From Bacteroidota bacterium (lineage in GTDB: Bacteria > Bacteroidota > Bacteroidia > Bacteroidales > VadinHA17): DNA of 64,000 bases. The DNA is taken from positions 1-64,000 of the forward strand of contig JAKPOU010000017.1 of assembly GCA_029547705.1 (NCBI GenBank). Reading direction: 5' to 3'. Shown here in pieces: positions 9,142 through 18,336 of the stretch. Position numbers and translations under genes: made by a program. Position 1 is the stretch's first letter. Every line of letters starts with the position of its first letter. The notes under the pieces were generated by a model that saw nothing but the letters and a program-made list of their open reading frames with translations, was not told the origin of the DNA and did no database searches.

Positions 9142-12100
9142 TTAAAAAGTAAAATCGATACCGAAAGTGAACATCCTGGCAGGCGGATAAACGCTCTGAT
9201 CGACGCCAATCAGTGCATCATTATAGGCGTATTGTGCTACCTCAGGGTCATAACCGGTGTATCTGGTCAGAGTCAGCAGATTTGTTCCGGTAAAATACAG
9301 CCTGGCTTTCGAAAACTTGATTTTTCTTAAAAGATTGGAGTCGAAATTATAAGCCAGGGTAAGTGTTTTCAGTCTTATAAAGGAGGCATCTTCAACCCAT
9401 CGTGATGTGGCTCCTGATCCTCCGCCGAAGATGTATTTGTTCACAAGATGCTGATCCAGCACCCACTGACCGTCATAGAGGGCAGGCACATCAGTATCCT
9501 GATTTTCGGGTGTCCAGTAATTCCATACTTTCGGATCGGTTCCTTCCCAGTTTGACTCCCGGCGGATCCGTAAAGTGTTGAACAACTGGTTTCCATATGA
9601 GCCGTTTATCAGGAAGGAAAGTTCCAGGCCCTTGTAAGTGAACATATTGGTCCATCCAACAGTGAAATCCGGATATCCATAGCCTATGGTGGTTCTGTCG
9701 AAGCTGTCAACCTGGCCGTCAGGAATCCCGTCAGGACCGCTGATATCCGCGTATTTCGGCGTTCCCGGAAGCTGGCCGTAGCTTCTTGCTTCTGCCTCTT
9801 CCTCCAGCCTCCATAGTCCGAGATATTTCCAGCCTCTCATCTGACCAAAAGGCTGCCCGACTTCGAGGAACATGTACTCTGTACCCAGGCTGTATCCTCC
9901 GGATGTGGGTGTATATCCTATTCTTGTCACTCCCGGTCCGAGATCAAGAACCTTGTTCCGGTTCAGTGTAAAATTCACACTGGTATTCCATCTGAATCGC
10001 CCGGAAACAGGATCACCGCTAATCAGTATTTCGATACCCTTGTTTTCAATCGATCCGATATTGTCAATAACGCTTGACACACCAACATAATCGGGCAGCT
10101 GCCTTGGCATCAGCAGATCCTTGGTTACTTTCCTGTAAACATCTATTGTGGAGGTAAGACGTCCGCCGAACATAGAAAGATCGATTCCGATATTTGCCTG
10201 GCCTGTGGATTCCCACTTCAGACTGGGATTGGCTATGTCTGAAAGCCCGAATCCGATATTAAGATTATCTCCGTTGTTGTAGGGGTATCTGAAGCCTGAG
10301 CCAAGTCTGGCCAGGGATCCAAAAGGACTTATAGCCTGATTACCCGTGACACCGTAACTCACCCTGAGTTTGAGATCGGAAATTATTTCCGAGTCCCGCA
10401 GAAACTCTTCCTGGGAAATTCTCCAGGCAACGGAGCCTGACGGGAAATAACCCCACTTATTATTCAGTCCGAACACTGATGAACCGTCAGCCCTGTAACT
10501 CAGGGTTAAGAGGTATTTATCCAGCAGACCGTAATTGATGCGTCCCATAAATGAGATAAGTGTTCTCTTCGATGCCCATGAATCGACAGTCACTGATTTG
10601 GCGCCATCCATATTATCGGTTCCCAGCTGGTCAACCAGGAAGTTCTGTCCTCTCATGCTGCTGCCCGATGAGCGGCTGAAAATTTCTTCAGTCACCCCTG
10701 TGATGGTAATGTGGTGAATTCCGAAAGTCTGGTCGTATGTGAGAATGTTTGTATTCTGGTAAGAATTTCTGAAATCGTCATTGATTCTTCCCACACCATT
10801 CATGGCAAACCCGTTTCGTGTCTTGGTATTTTCATACTTAAGATCGTATGATGACGTAAAAGTACCTCCCCCCATGACTTTAAGGGTAAGACCCTTCAAC
10901 AGTTGAAAATTAAGAAAAACATTAAGATTGTTCTGGTAGGTCGGATTGTCTATTTTAGTTTCCAGTGCTGTTGCTACAGGATTCCATGTATCATAAGCAC
11001 CATATCCCGAGCGGTGCTTCCAGTAATTGCCATTTTCATCATAAACCGGTTCAGTTGGAGCCCATCTTGGTGCATCATTCACAGATGTGAAAAGATTGGC
11101 TTCAAACGGGGGTGATTTATATTTTTCGAAGGTGTATGAGTAATTCAGGCCAAAATCAACCCAGTCAGTAATGTCAGCTGCAAGATTTGTTCTCAGCGAC
11201 AGTCTGTTATAGGCTGAATTCAGAAGGATGCCCTTGTGATCAAGGTAGCCTGTGGAAACCATATAACTGAGTCGTTCTGTTGCCCCGCTGATTGCAAGAT
11301 TGCTTGTCTGCATTATGCCGGTTTTATAAATCTCATCCTGCCAGTCCGTTGAGTGGGTTTTATAATATTCAATGTCGTCATCCGTGAAATACAGCTTTGG
11401 AGTCTGTCCGTAAGCAGTATTGAACTTGTTCTGAAAATTATTATATCTTGCAAAATCATAGGCGTTCATTACGGGCAGCTTTCTCGCAAGGTTCTGAATA
11501 CCCACGCTGTAACCTCCGTCAATTACAGGTTTGCCGGTTTTACCCAGCTTTGTTGTTATGAGGATAACACCATTTGATCCTCTGGAACCGTAAATAGCGG
11601 TGGCTGAAGCATCTTTCAGGATTTCCATTGAAGCAATGTCGTTCGGATTCAGCTGATTTATATTGGCTCCCTGCAGACCGTCAACAATGATCAGGGGATC
11701 ATTGCCGCCATGGATTGAGTTGCTGCCTCTGATCCGGATCATGGTATTTCCGCCTGGAGAACCATCAGTATTCAGAATGAATACACCCGGGGCTCTCCCC
11801 TGGATAGCCTGGTCGACTCGCTGGGTGGGAAGCTGAAGTATCTGCTCGGTTTTAATTGAACTGACAGATCCGGTAAGATCACTTTTCCTAACAGTTCCAT
11901 AACCGGTTACAACAACCTCTTCAAGTGCCCTGAGATCAGATTCCATTGAAACATCAATGACAGTCCTGCCTTCCACATTTACCTTCAGAGCGATATATCC
12001 TATGTAGGATATTGAAAGTACTGCATTACGGCCAGGAACTTCAATTGTGTATTTGCCGTTGAAATCTGTCATTGTGCCTGTTGTAGTTCCTTCAACAACA

Positions 12101-12348
12101 ATATTCACTCCGACAAGAGGATCTCCGGTGGAAGCATCAGTGATGGTTCCGGTCACCCTCTGCTGCATCAGCTCAACAGCCGGATTGTCATCCATGCTGC
12201 CGGGATTTTCTTCGCCTCCGGCCAGGGACAATTGCGGCAAACTGACCAGCAGGCCGGTTAACAGACTGGTCATAAAAAGGCGTCTTTTTAGCGAACCTTT
12301 TAGTTCCGCCAAACACGTCAGAAAACAGGATCTTAATTCTTTATCCAT
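9142..12348 (-). CDS. SusC/RagA family TonB-dependent outer-membrane transporter
   Basis: 1068 aa. After a hydrophobic signal (about residues 23-44, MTSLLTGLLVSLPQLSLAGG) comes a carboxypeptidase-like regulatory domain (VTGTITDASTGDPLVGVNIV, about 64-145), then the SusC-type plug (VVVTGYGTVRKSDLTGSVSS; NDPLIIVDGLQG), then a long beta-barrel ending in an aromatic residue (FTFGIDFTF). There is no STN domain, so it is not the kind that signals through an anti-sigma factor on its own N-terminus. The chosen start gives a long positively charged N-region; an internal Met at about residue 26 is an alternative. It heads the SusC-SusD-GH123-like operon and imports the oligosaccharide. Confidence 0.95.
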   Translation of the reverse strand: MDKELRSCFLTCLAELKGSLKRRLFMTSLLTGLLVSLPQLSLAGGEENPGSMDDNPAVELMQQRVTGTITDASTGDPLVGVNIVVEGTTTGTMTDFNGKYTIEVPGRNAVLSISYIGYIALKVNVEGRTVIDVSMESDLRALEEVVVTGYGTVRKSDLTGSVSSIKTEQILQLPTQRVDQAIQGRAPGVFILNTDGSPGGNTMIRIRGSNSIHGGNDPLIIVDGLQGANINQLNPNDIASMEILKDASATAIYGSRGSNGVILITTKLGKTGKPVIDGGYSVGIQNLARKLPVMNAYDFARYNNFQNKFNTAYGQTPKLYFTDDDIEYYKTHSTDWQDEIYKTGIMQTSNLAISGATERLSYMVSTGYLDHKGILLNSAYNRLSLRTNLAADITDWVDFGLNYSYTFEKYKSPPFEANLFTSVNDAPRWAPTEPVYDENGNYWKHRSGYGAYDTWNPVATALETKIDNPTYQNNLNVFLNFQLLKGLTLKVMGGGTFTSSYDLKYENTKTRNGFAMNGVGRINDDFRNSYQNTNILTYDQTFGIHHITITGVTEEIFSRSSGSSMRGQNFLVDQLGTDNMDGAKSVTVDSWASKRTLISFMGRINYGLLDKYLLTLSYRADGSSVFGLNNKWGYFPSGSVAWRISQEEFLRDSEIISDLKLRVSYGVTGNQAISPFGSLARLGSGFRYPYNNGDNLNIGFGLSDIANPSLKWESTGQANIGIDLSMFGGRLTSTIDVYRKVTKDLLMPRQLPDYVGVSSVIDNIGSIENKGIEILISGDPVSGRFRWNTSVNFTLNRNKVLDLGPGVTRIGYTPTSGGYSLGTEYMFLEVGQPFGQMRGWKYLGLWRLEEEAEARSYGQLPGTPKYADISGPDGIPDGQVDSFDRTTIGYGYPDFTVGWTNMFTYKGLELSFLINGSYGNQLFNTLRIRRESNWEGTDPKVWNYWTPENQDTDVPALYDGQWVLDQHLVNKYIFGGGSGATSRWVEDASFIRLKTLTLAYNFDSNLLRKIKFSKARLYFTGTNLLTLTRYTGYDPEVAQYAYNDALIGVDQSVYPPARMFTFGIDFTF

Positions 12349-12667
12349 GCGTTTCAGGGTTAAGGGTTAACAGTAAAAAAATTAATTGTTTCAGGTGAGT
12401 TCAAAAAATATCTTTCAGGAGTGATCAGGTTAAAATATTCTTCGGCTAAAAAGTAAATATATAAAAAAAATCAAATGATGAAGAAAAAAATTTCCTCAGA
12501 TTTCAGGGTTTTATCCGGCATTGATTTAACCAGTTTTATTATTGTGGAACCCCGGTCAGATGAATTTGCCATTATCTGTCAAAACCATGGTGGTCAAACG
12601 ACAGAATAATAAATGTATATTCAGAAGAATAAATTAGTAATTTTTGCATGCGGATCAGGCAGGCAAC
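12349..12667. other. 319-bp region upstream of susC
   Basis: This AT-rich gap lies between the susC start and the stop of the DUF5916 gene. No TAnnTTTG box in the susC direction was found. It contains a nested symmetric site: ctgtc (12576-12580), accatggt (12584-12591) and gacag (12600-12604), which could bind a regulator. Nothing else is recognised. Confidence 0.35.
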
Positions 12668-15325
12668 CTATTTCAGAGCGAAACGGTAACTGAATTTGAT
12701 GAGAAATATATTGTGTGGTATGTCGTTGTCCCTGTTGAACAGATCCCCCAGATCGCTGAAATAGCGTATATCGCTGCTGTTGTCCGAATAATTCCTGGTC
12801 TGGCTCCATACGAGGTAGAGAGCAGACCCGGGATTGAATTCCCATCTCAGTACAAAGTTTGAAAGGAATTCCCTGACAATAAAATTGTTGTTCCTGAATT
12901 CAAAATCGGGTATGCCATTCAGGTCAGTATCAACGATATATTTACCCTGCCCGGGATCGAAACGTATCTGTTCGCGTGTGAATGTAAGGAACCTGTCGCG
13001 GAAATTTGCGGCCACAGGGTCGGTAATGACCTTGTGATCATAGTATTTCCCGCTTGCAACAAAGGGCTGTCCCCAGTACTGCAGAGTGAGATCGGGAGCA
13101 AGATTCACGTTGACCCTGAATGATGCACTGATTGTTTTCCTGTCAATGCCGGCAAAGATATAGCTGTCTTTTTCTTCCTTTGTGAGCTTTGTAACATATT
13201 GCAGCTCGGTAAATGAGGAGTTGAATGAGGGTTTGAAGCTGAGTGTGATGTAGTTGACAGGTCTGTAATCTATTTTCAGTTCGGAATAGAGATTCCGGGA
13301 GTCTTTTTCCAGCCCCTTGCTCAGACTTCCATAAAACGAGAAATTCAGTTTCTTTCTGTTGTCACTTGTGAATCCGGCTCTCAGGTTAATGGTTCCCGGT
13401 ATTTTCATCATCGGTCCGCCCCTGAGTATGTATGGGGACAACTGACTGAAGCTCAGGTTACCACCGGTCCAGGCGTTCCAGTAATTTTTGAAACCCATGG
13501 ATCCGTAGCTTTCAATTCCGGTACCAAGGTGCTGTCCTGCGAAATTATGAACGGCCCAGATATCGGCATTGAAATTGTAATTCCTGTATATTCCGCGGGG
13601 CTCCCATTCCGAATATCCGGCAACCAGCACCGACATAATCTGGTCTGCTGTCTGAATATATCCCAGGTCATTTATTTCAAAGCCCGGACTTCTCCACATG
13701 GTACTGCCCAGGAGGAGGAGATGTCCGTTGAGCTTCTGTATCCCTATCCTTCCCCCCGTTCCCGCGAGTGAGGCCCTTTCGGGATCATATCTGTTATGTT
13801 TCCTGTCGGGCCGCTGGAAATAGCGGACAGGTGATTTCTGGGTAAGCTGAATGGCTTCCCTTGTTCCGCTGACGTGGCTGAATGCCGTATTGATGTTCAG
13901 CATCCAGTTCTTGCCCTTTGTATACTGAGTGAAATCTATTCCGCCGGAATATGCCGATTTGTGCATGAATTCAGCCAGGCGGTCATCAATGTCGCGGTTG
14001 GTACCGGTGAATATTCCCCCGAGAATGGTTTTTCCTTCACGGAAATCCTTCTGTACCCTTCCGATGAAATAGCTGGTAAGAGGTTCGACTGTCTGCCGGA
14101 TCCTGCCGCCAACGGTGTCAATTTCTGCTTTCTCAGCGGCTGTTACAGCTTCAACGAAACCCAGTGACAGGCCTTTGCCGGTTTTTCCCGTCAGTTTGGC
14201 CGCACCAAGGATTTTTGTGTTTATCGGAATATCGGCATGCCATCCATCCTTCAGCTCAGGTCTTCCCTGGGGCTGACGGCCTATACGCCTGGAATAGAAC
14301 AGATTGTCATTTCCTATATCGCCTTCACCAAGTCCGATGTTATAGCTTGTTATATTGCTTCCCTCTATGAAAAACGGCCTTCTTTCCTTGTAGAATGTTT
14401 CATAGGCGGTAAGATTAACCACCGACGGGTCAGCTTCAACCTGTCCGAAATCGGGATTGATGGTCAGATCCATTGTCATATTGCTGGTGATTCCTATTTT
14501 GGCATCAGCTCCTCCGCCTAAACCGAATCTCCTCCCTTTTTCAAGAAAGGGGTTTGCTGATTCGGCTTTGAACTTTTCGGCTCTGGCCACCCCGTACGGA
14601 GTAATATCGAATACCCTGCGCGGTTTTATTTCAACCAGGCCCGTCAGTTCTCCAAGCATATGTATCAGTCCGGGAGAATCTTTCGGTATATGCTGCCAGA
14701 GGGATGTTTCGTTTTTCCTGTAAAGTATTCTTGCCACCTGAAATCCCCACACATCACCGTTACTTTTATCAAATCTCAGTTCATTGAAGGGGATTTTTAT
14801 TTCGGCAGTCCATCCTTCATTGTCCATCGATGTTTTTGCCCACCAGTTGGGATTCCATGAATTATCCTGATTCTGTCCGTCACTGGTATAAATCATATCC
14901 TGTTTCACTCCCGCGGCGCTGATGCCGAATGTGAAGCCGGTACGGAGATCATGGAAACTGTCGATGATCAGCGCCAGCATGTCACCGTCTGCCTGATCCC
15001 TTCGCGTAAGACGTCTTACTATACTGTCAGGACTGGTATCATAGGCCCTGATGCCGGCATAAAGGTTATCATTGTCAAAGAGTATTTTGAATTCCGTTCT
15101 CTGAGAGGCGGCTTTGCCGTTATAGGGCTCATACTGTATAAAATCGTCAACCCACTCACCTGCTTCCCAGAGTTTTTCATCCAGGATTCCGTTTATTACC
15201 GGTGCCTCATTTATTCTTGTTGCCTTATATAGTTTTTTCCCGTGAGACTGCTCCTGTGCCGGAAGGATCCTGACTGCAGTCAGGATTACAAGAACAGGCA
15301 GAATTAATTTTAGCATGTGATTCAT
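12668..15325 (-). CDS. DUF5916 / CBM9-like outer-membrane protein
   Basis: 885 aa with a Sec signal ending in ILPAQ near residue 23. Residues about 35-230 are a CBM9-like domain (INEAPVINGILDEKLWEAGEW; DNDNLYAGIRAYD), and residues 240-885 a DUF5916 beta-barrel with many alternating hydrophobic strands, ending in FSYRFALK with an aromatic near the C-terminus, as in outer-membrane barrels. KERRPFFIEGSNI is a typical DUF5916 motif. Function is not established for this family; binding or uptake of a ligand is a guess. It is separated from susC by about 320 bp and is probably transcribed on its own. Confidence 0.85.
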   Translation of the reverse strand: MNHMLKLILPVLVILTAVRILPAQEQSHGKKLYKATRINEAPVINGILDEKLWEAGEWVDDFIQYEPYNGKAASQRTEFKILFDNDNLYAGIRAYDTSPDSIVRRLTRRDQADGDMLALIIDSFHDLRTGFTFGISAAGVKQDMIYTSDGQNQDNSWNPNWWAKTSMDNEGWTAEIKIPFNELRFDKSNGDVWGFQVARILYRKNETSLWQHIPKDSPGLIHMLGELTGLVEIKPRRVFDITPYGVARAEKFKAESANPFLEKGRRFGLGGGADAKIGITSNMTMDLTINPDFGQVEADPSVVNLTAYETFYKERRPFFIEGSNITSYNIGLGEGDIGNDNLFYSRRIGRQPQGRPELKDGWHADIPINTKILGAAKLTGKTGKGLSLGFVEAVTAAEKAEIDTVGGRIRQTVEPLTSYFIGRVQKDFREGKTILGGIFTGTNRDIDDRLAEFMHKSAYSGGIDFTQYTKGKNWMLNINTAFSHVSGTREAIQLTQKSPVRYFQRPDRKHNRYDPERASLAGTGGRIGIQKLNGHLLLLGSTMWRSPGFEINDLGYIQTADQIMSVLVAGYSEWEPRGIYRNYNFNADIWAVHNFAGQHLGTGIESYGSMGFKNYWNAWTGGNLSFSQLSPYILRGGPMMKIPGTINLRAGFTSDNRKKLNFSFYGSLSKGLEKDSRNLYSELKIDYRPVNYITLSFKPSFNSSFTELQYVTKLTKEEKDSYIFAGIDRKTISASFRVNVNLAPDLTLQYWGQPFVASGKYYDHKVITDPVAANFRDRFLTFTREQIRFDPGQGKYIVDTDLNGIPDFEFRNNNFIVREFLSNFVLRWEFNPGSALYLVWSQTRNYSDNSSDIRYFSDLGDLFNRDNDIPHNIFLIKFSYRFALK

Positions 15326-15439
15326 CAGTTATGGGCTGTATTGTTATAATGACGGATAAATAAAAGGTTTGATGCAGAAAACATAATTTATTCTTATAAA
15401 ATTTCAGGTTTTTTTCAGGAATCCGACCGGCAAATTCCT

Positions 15440-15447
15440 TATCTTAG
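15440..15447 (+). promoter_or_regulatory. variant -7 box before the ThuA-like gene
   Basis: TATCTTAG differs by one base from TAnnTTTG and ends 17 bp before the ATG, implying a leader of about 12 nt. No good -33 element was seen. Confidence 0.3.
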
Positions 15448-15464
15448 CCGGAAACCGAATAAAG

Positions 15465-16265
15465 ATGTTAACCCGCAGATCGTTCATTTCAAAAAGTGCA
15501 GTGGCTGCATCAGCTGCAATCGTTGCACCTTCAATAGCGGCAGGCAGCAGAAGATCCGCCTCAGGATCGCTGCTTGCAGGAAAAAAAATACTGTTTGTCT
15601 GGGGAGGCTGGATGGGACATGAACCTGACAAGTGCCGTGATATTTTTGTTCCCTGGATGGAATCGGAGGGAGCCAGGCTGACTGTGTCGGATACGCTGGA
15701 CTCATACCTGGATCCTGCTCTTAAGGATTATGATCTGATAATCCAGGCATGGACAATGGGTACGATTGAAAACAATCAGGAAAAGGCTCTTCTGGAAGCC
15801 ATCCGGAGCGGGGTCGGGATAGCCGGCTGGCACGGCGGGCTGGGGGATTCATTCCGGAACAACACCGAATACCAGTTCATGGTTGGTGGTCAGTGGGTTG
15901 CCCATCCGGGCGGTGTGATAGACTACAGGGTGAATATTACCGACAGGAATGATCCCGTGACAAAGGGTTTATCGGATTTTGACATGCATTCGGAGCAGTA
16001 TTACGTACATGTTGATCCCAATGTAAAAGTTCTGGCAACAACAACATTCAGTGATGAGCATTCTCCCTGGATAGGGGGAACGGTTGTTCCCGTGGTGTGG
16101 AAGAAGGTTTACGGCAGGGGCAGGGTTTTCTATTCATCCCTTGGTCATGTTGCAGCTGATTTTAAGGTTCCCGGGGCCCTTGAGATACAGAAAAGAGGAA
16201 TAATATGGGCCTCCGGAAGCAAGTACGAACCGATGGAAGAGTGGAAGCAGCCTGTTTACGGATAG
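15465..16265 (+). CDS. Tat-exported ThuA-like protein
   Basis: 266 aa. The N-terminus [20 protein letters not shown] is a twin-arginine signal (TRRSFI followed by an Ala-rich stretch), so the folded protein is exported. The rest is a ThuA domain, a class I glutamine-amidotransferase-like fold: [45 protein letters not shown] and [12 protein letters not shown], with the late [11 protein letters not shown] and [10 protein letters not shown] segments. ThuA proteins are linked to disaccharide and 3-keto-sugar metabolism in Agrobacterium; the exact reaction here is unknown. It is divergent from the DUF5916 gene and close to the SusCD locus. Confidence 0.85.
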   Translation: MLTRRSFISKSAVAASAAIVAPSIAAGSRRSASGSLLAGKKILFVWGGWMGHEPDKCRDIFVPWMESEGARLTVSDTLDSYLDPALKDYDLIIQAWTMGTIENNQEKALLEAIRSGVGIAGWHGGLGDSFRNNTEYQFMVGGQWVAHPGGVIDYRVNITDRNDPVTKGLSDFDMHSEQYYVHVDPNVKVLATTTFSDEHSPWIGGTVVPVVWKKVYGRGRVFYSSLGHVAADFKVPGALEIQKRGIIWASGSKYEPMEEWKQPVYG

Positions 16266-16289
16266 GCAGAGAGCTGTTCATGCCCCTTG

Positions 16290-16784
16290 TCAGTCGTACA
16301 GCCTGATGAACTCATAGCTGTTTCCCGTATAATCAAGGAATTTCAGGAAGTCCTTTCTGGAAATCACCAGGGAGGCTGTGTTCACATTGGGGTGGAATGC
16401 CAGTCTTTCATATTCATTCAGCTGTTCGTCAATGAAGAGGTGGACATGATTTTCGTGGTCATTGACTAGGCCAAAGGGTGATACCGAGCCGGGTTCAACT
16501 CCCAGATACTTCCTGAGCCGCTTGCCGGAGGCAAATGTCAGCTTTCCCTGCCGGAGTCTTTTTTCAAGATCCCTGATGTCAAGCTGCCTGAGATGCTCAA
16601 GGATTACCAGGTAGTGCCTGTTGCCCTTGTGGTTTCTGAAAAAAATATTCTTGCATCTTCCGGATTTGAAATCTTTCCAGTGAATTATTGCATCTTCGAT
16701 GGTATTAAGTGGAGGATGTTCATGATATTCAAATCCGATATCAAGTCCGGCAAGAATTTCATAAAGTTCTTTCTGGCCCCTCAT
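16290..16784 (-). CDS. prolyl-tRNA deacylase-type editing protein (YbaK/ProX)
   Basis: 164 aa, the length of a free-standing editing domain. Motifs include the N-terminal FEYHEHPPLNTIEDA, the Lys-containing CKNIFFRNHKGNRHYLV (the substrate-binding Lys region), and the late GSVSPFGLVNDHENHVHLFI plus FHPNVNTASLVIS, which match the PrdX/ProX branch. It hydrolyses mischarged Ala- or Cys-tRNA(Pro) in trans. Its ATG shares one base with the stop of the upstream SiaC-like gene (TGATG), so both are translated together. Confidence 0.88.
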   Translation of the reverse strand: MRGQKELYEILAGLDIGFEYHEHPPLNTIEDAIIHWKDFKSGRCKNIFFRNHKGNRHYLVILEHLRQLDIRDLEKRLRQGKLTFASGKRLRKYLGVEPGSVSPFGLVNDHENHVHLFIDEQLNEYERLAFHPNVNTASLVISRKDFLKFLDYTGNSYEFIRLYD

Positions 16785-17200
16785 CAGGCATCAGGAGGTT
16801 TTGGCATGAACTTCAGCCTTATTTCTATCATTTCTGCAATATCCTCACCGGCTTCCATCATGTCCGTGTCATCTTCCTCGTAATGCCATTCGGTAACAAC
16901 AGGAACACCGGCATCTGATAATTCTTTGAATTCAAGCAGGATATCGAAAAGGAACTTGGCTGATGCCGAATTGAAATAGTTCAGGTCAATTTTGAGAATC
17001 AGAGGATCCTCCTCGGTGAATGTCTTTTGACTGCCTTCCTGCACTTCCCGGTTGAATTCCTTCATCCATTCAAGAACGGGATAATAGATAGTGCGCACAT
17101 CTTCAGGCGCAGACATTCCCTCAATTGAAAAAATCCTTTCCCCGGGCGACAGTATTATACCCGGAGTGTTGTGTGTGGGTTCTATGACGAGCTTTTGCAT
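16784..17200 (-). CDS. SiaC-like regulatory phosphoprotein (DUF1987)
   Basis: About 138 aa from the chosen start MQKLVIEPTHNTPG at 17200; a start 15 codons earlier (17245) is possible but the family begins at this point. The motif LKIDLNYFNSASAKFLFDIL is the DUF1987 core. In Pseudomonas SiaC a threonine in the equivalent stretch is phosphorylated by SiaB; here a serine seems to take that place. No SiaB kinase, SiaA phosphatase or diguanylate cyclase lies nearby, so this gene is an orphan in the window. It sits in an operon-like run: marC, rnhA, this gene, prolyl editing gene. Confidence 0.8.
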   Translation of the reverse strand: MQKLVIEPTHNTPGIILSPGERIFSIEGMSAPEDVRTIYYPVLEWMKEFNREVQEGSQKTFTEEDPLILKIDLNYFNSASAKFLFDILLEFKELSDAGVPVVTEWHYEEDDTDMMEAGEDIAEMIEIRLKFMPKPPDA

Positions 17201-17251
17201 TAACGGAAGTTTCCACAAATTTGCATTAATATTTCTTATATGCAAAGATTA

Positions 17252-17746
17252 TTATTCAACATGTTCACTGAAAATAGTAACATCATCACGGTCCGGTCTG
17301 TAGCCGGTATCGTCGCTCAGTTCACTTCCCATTGAAGATTCCACTGCCATCCTGTCGCACAGTTCATTTTCGGGATGGCCTGAATGGCCTTTTATCCATA
17401 TGAATCTGACATTATGCTTACGGTAGATGTCCAGAAATCTTTTCCAGAGATCGGGATTTTTGGTTTTTCTGAATGATTTTGCCTCCCAGCGGAAAAGCCA
17501 TCCCTTTTCCACGGCGTCGGCCACGTATTTTGAATCGGTATACACGGTAACATTGCTTCCGGGCTGCTTAAGGGCCTCAAGCCCGGTAATCACGGCGAGC
17601 AGTTCCATCCGGTTATTTGTTGTGAGCCTGAATCCTTCAGTTTTTTCAAGTCTGTGCCTGCCGGAAACAAGTACTACTCCGTATCCACCAGGACCGGGAT
17701 TTCCCCTTGCCGCACCGTCAGTGTAGATTGTAACATCAGTTGCCAT
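17252..17746 (-). CDS. rnhA: ribonuclease HI
   Basis: 164 aa. All catalytic positions are visible: Asp in VTIYTDGAARGNPGPGG (residue 10), Glu in TTNNRMELLAV (about 48), Asp in VTVYTDSKYV (about 70), the His of IKGHSGHPENELCD, and the final Asp of that motif. It cleaves the RNA strand of RNA-DNA hybrids. A C-terminal tail of about 20 acidic residues follows the domain. The start overlaps the end of the upstream marC gene by 11 bp. RNase HII is encoded 2.8 kb further on. Confidence 0.95.
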   Translation of the reverse strand: MATDVTIYTDGAARGNPGPGGYGVVLVSGRHRLEKTEGFRLTTNNRMELLAVITGLEALKQPGSNVTVYTDSKYVADAVEKGWLFRWEAKSFRKTKNPDLWKRFLDIYRKHNVRFIWIKGHSGHPENELCDRMAVESSMGSELSDDTGYRPDRDDVTIFSEHVE

Positions 17747-18320
17747 GGGGCAGAGCTATACCGGTGTTTGTAAGGAAGAGCTTTATGGCTATTGAAAGAA
17801 GTATGACTCCGAATACTTTTTTCAGTATCTGCAGTCCGCCCGGACCAATCAGTCTTTCGAAAAGGCTTGTCAGCCGGAGGACGAGATAGACTATAACCAT
17901 ATTGAGCACAAGTGCTATCAGAATATTTATTGTATGATATTCGGCCTTCAGGGAGAGAATGGTGGTGATGGATCCGGCACCGGCAATCAGGGGAAATGCA
18001 ATGGGAAAGATTGCACCCGTGCCGTGGGAATTCTGCTGGAAGATCTCGATTCCCAGTATCATTTCCATTCCGATCAGGAATATGATGAATGCACCGGCTA
18101 TGGCAAAGGCTGACACGTCAATTCCGAAAACACCCAGAAGGGGCGTGCCCACAAGGAGGAAAAGGAGCAGTATAAGCCCTGAAACCAGGGTTACCTTCAG
18201 TGAATGGACTTCTATTCCCTTTGACTTGATGTCTATTATTACCGGTATTGACCCGGTGATATCAATTATGGCAAACAATACCATGAATGCTCCAAGTATC
18301 TCGATAAAACTCAACTGCAT
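17736..18320 (-). CDS. MarC family inner-membrane protein
   Basis: 194 aa with six predicted membrane segments: the start (FIEILGAFMVLFAIIDITGSIPVI), LILLLFLLVGTPLLGVF, FAIAGAFIIFLIGMEMIL, the loop with SHGTGAIFPIAFPLIAGAGSI, ILIALVLNMVIVYLVL, and a C-terminal VFGVILLSIAIKLFL. The IDITGSIPV and FPLIAGAGSI motifs are diagnostic. The family was once thought to give multidrug resistance; its transported substrate is not settled. It follows the S46 peptidase gene by only 16 bp and could share its transcript. Confidence 0.92.
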   Translation of the reverse strand: MQLSFIEILGAFMVLFAIIDITGSIPVIIDIKSKGIEVHSLKVTLVSGLILLLFLLVGTPLLGVFGIDVSAFAIAGAFIIFLIGMEMILGIEIFQQNSHGTGAIFPIAFPLIAGAGSITTILSLKAEYHTINILIALVLNMVIVYLVLRLTSLFERLIGPGGLQILKKVFGVILLSIAIKLFLTNTGIALPHGN

Positions 18321-18336
18321 TTATATCACCTTCCGT

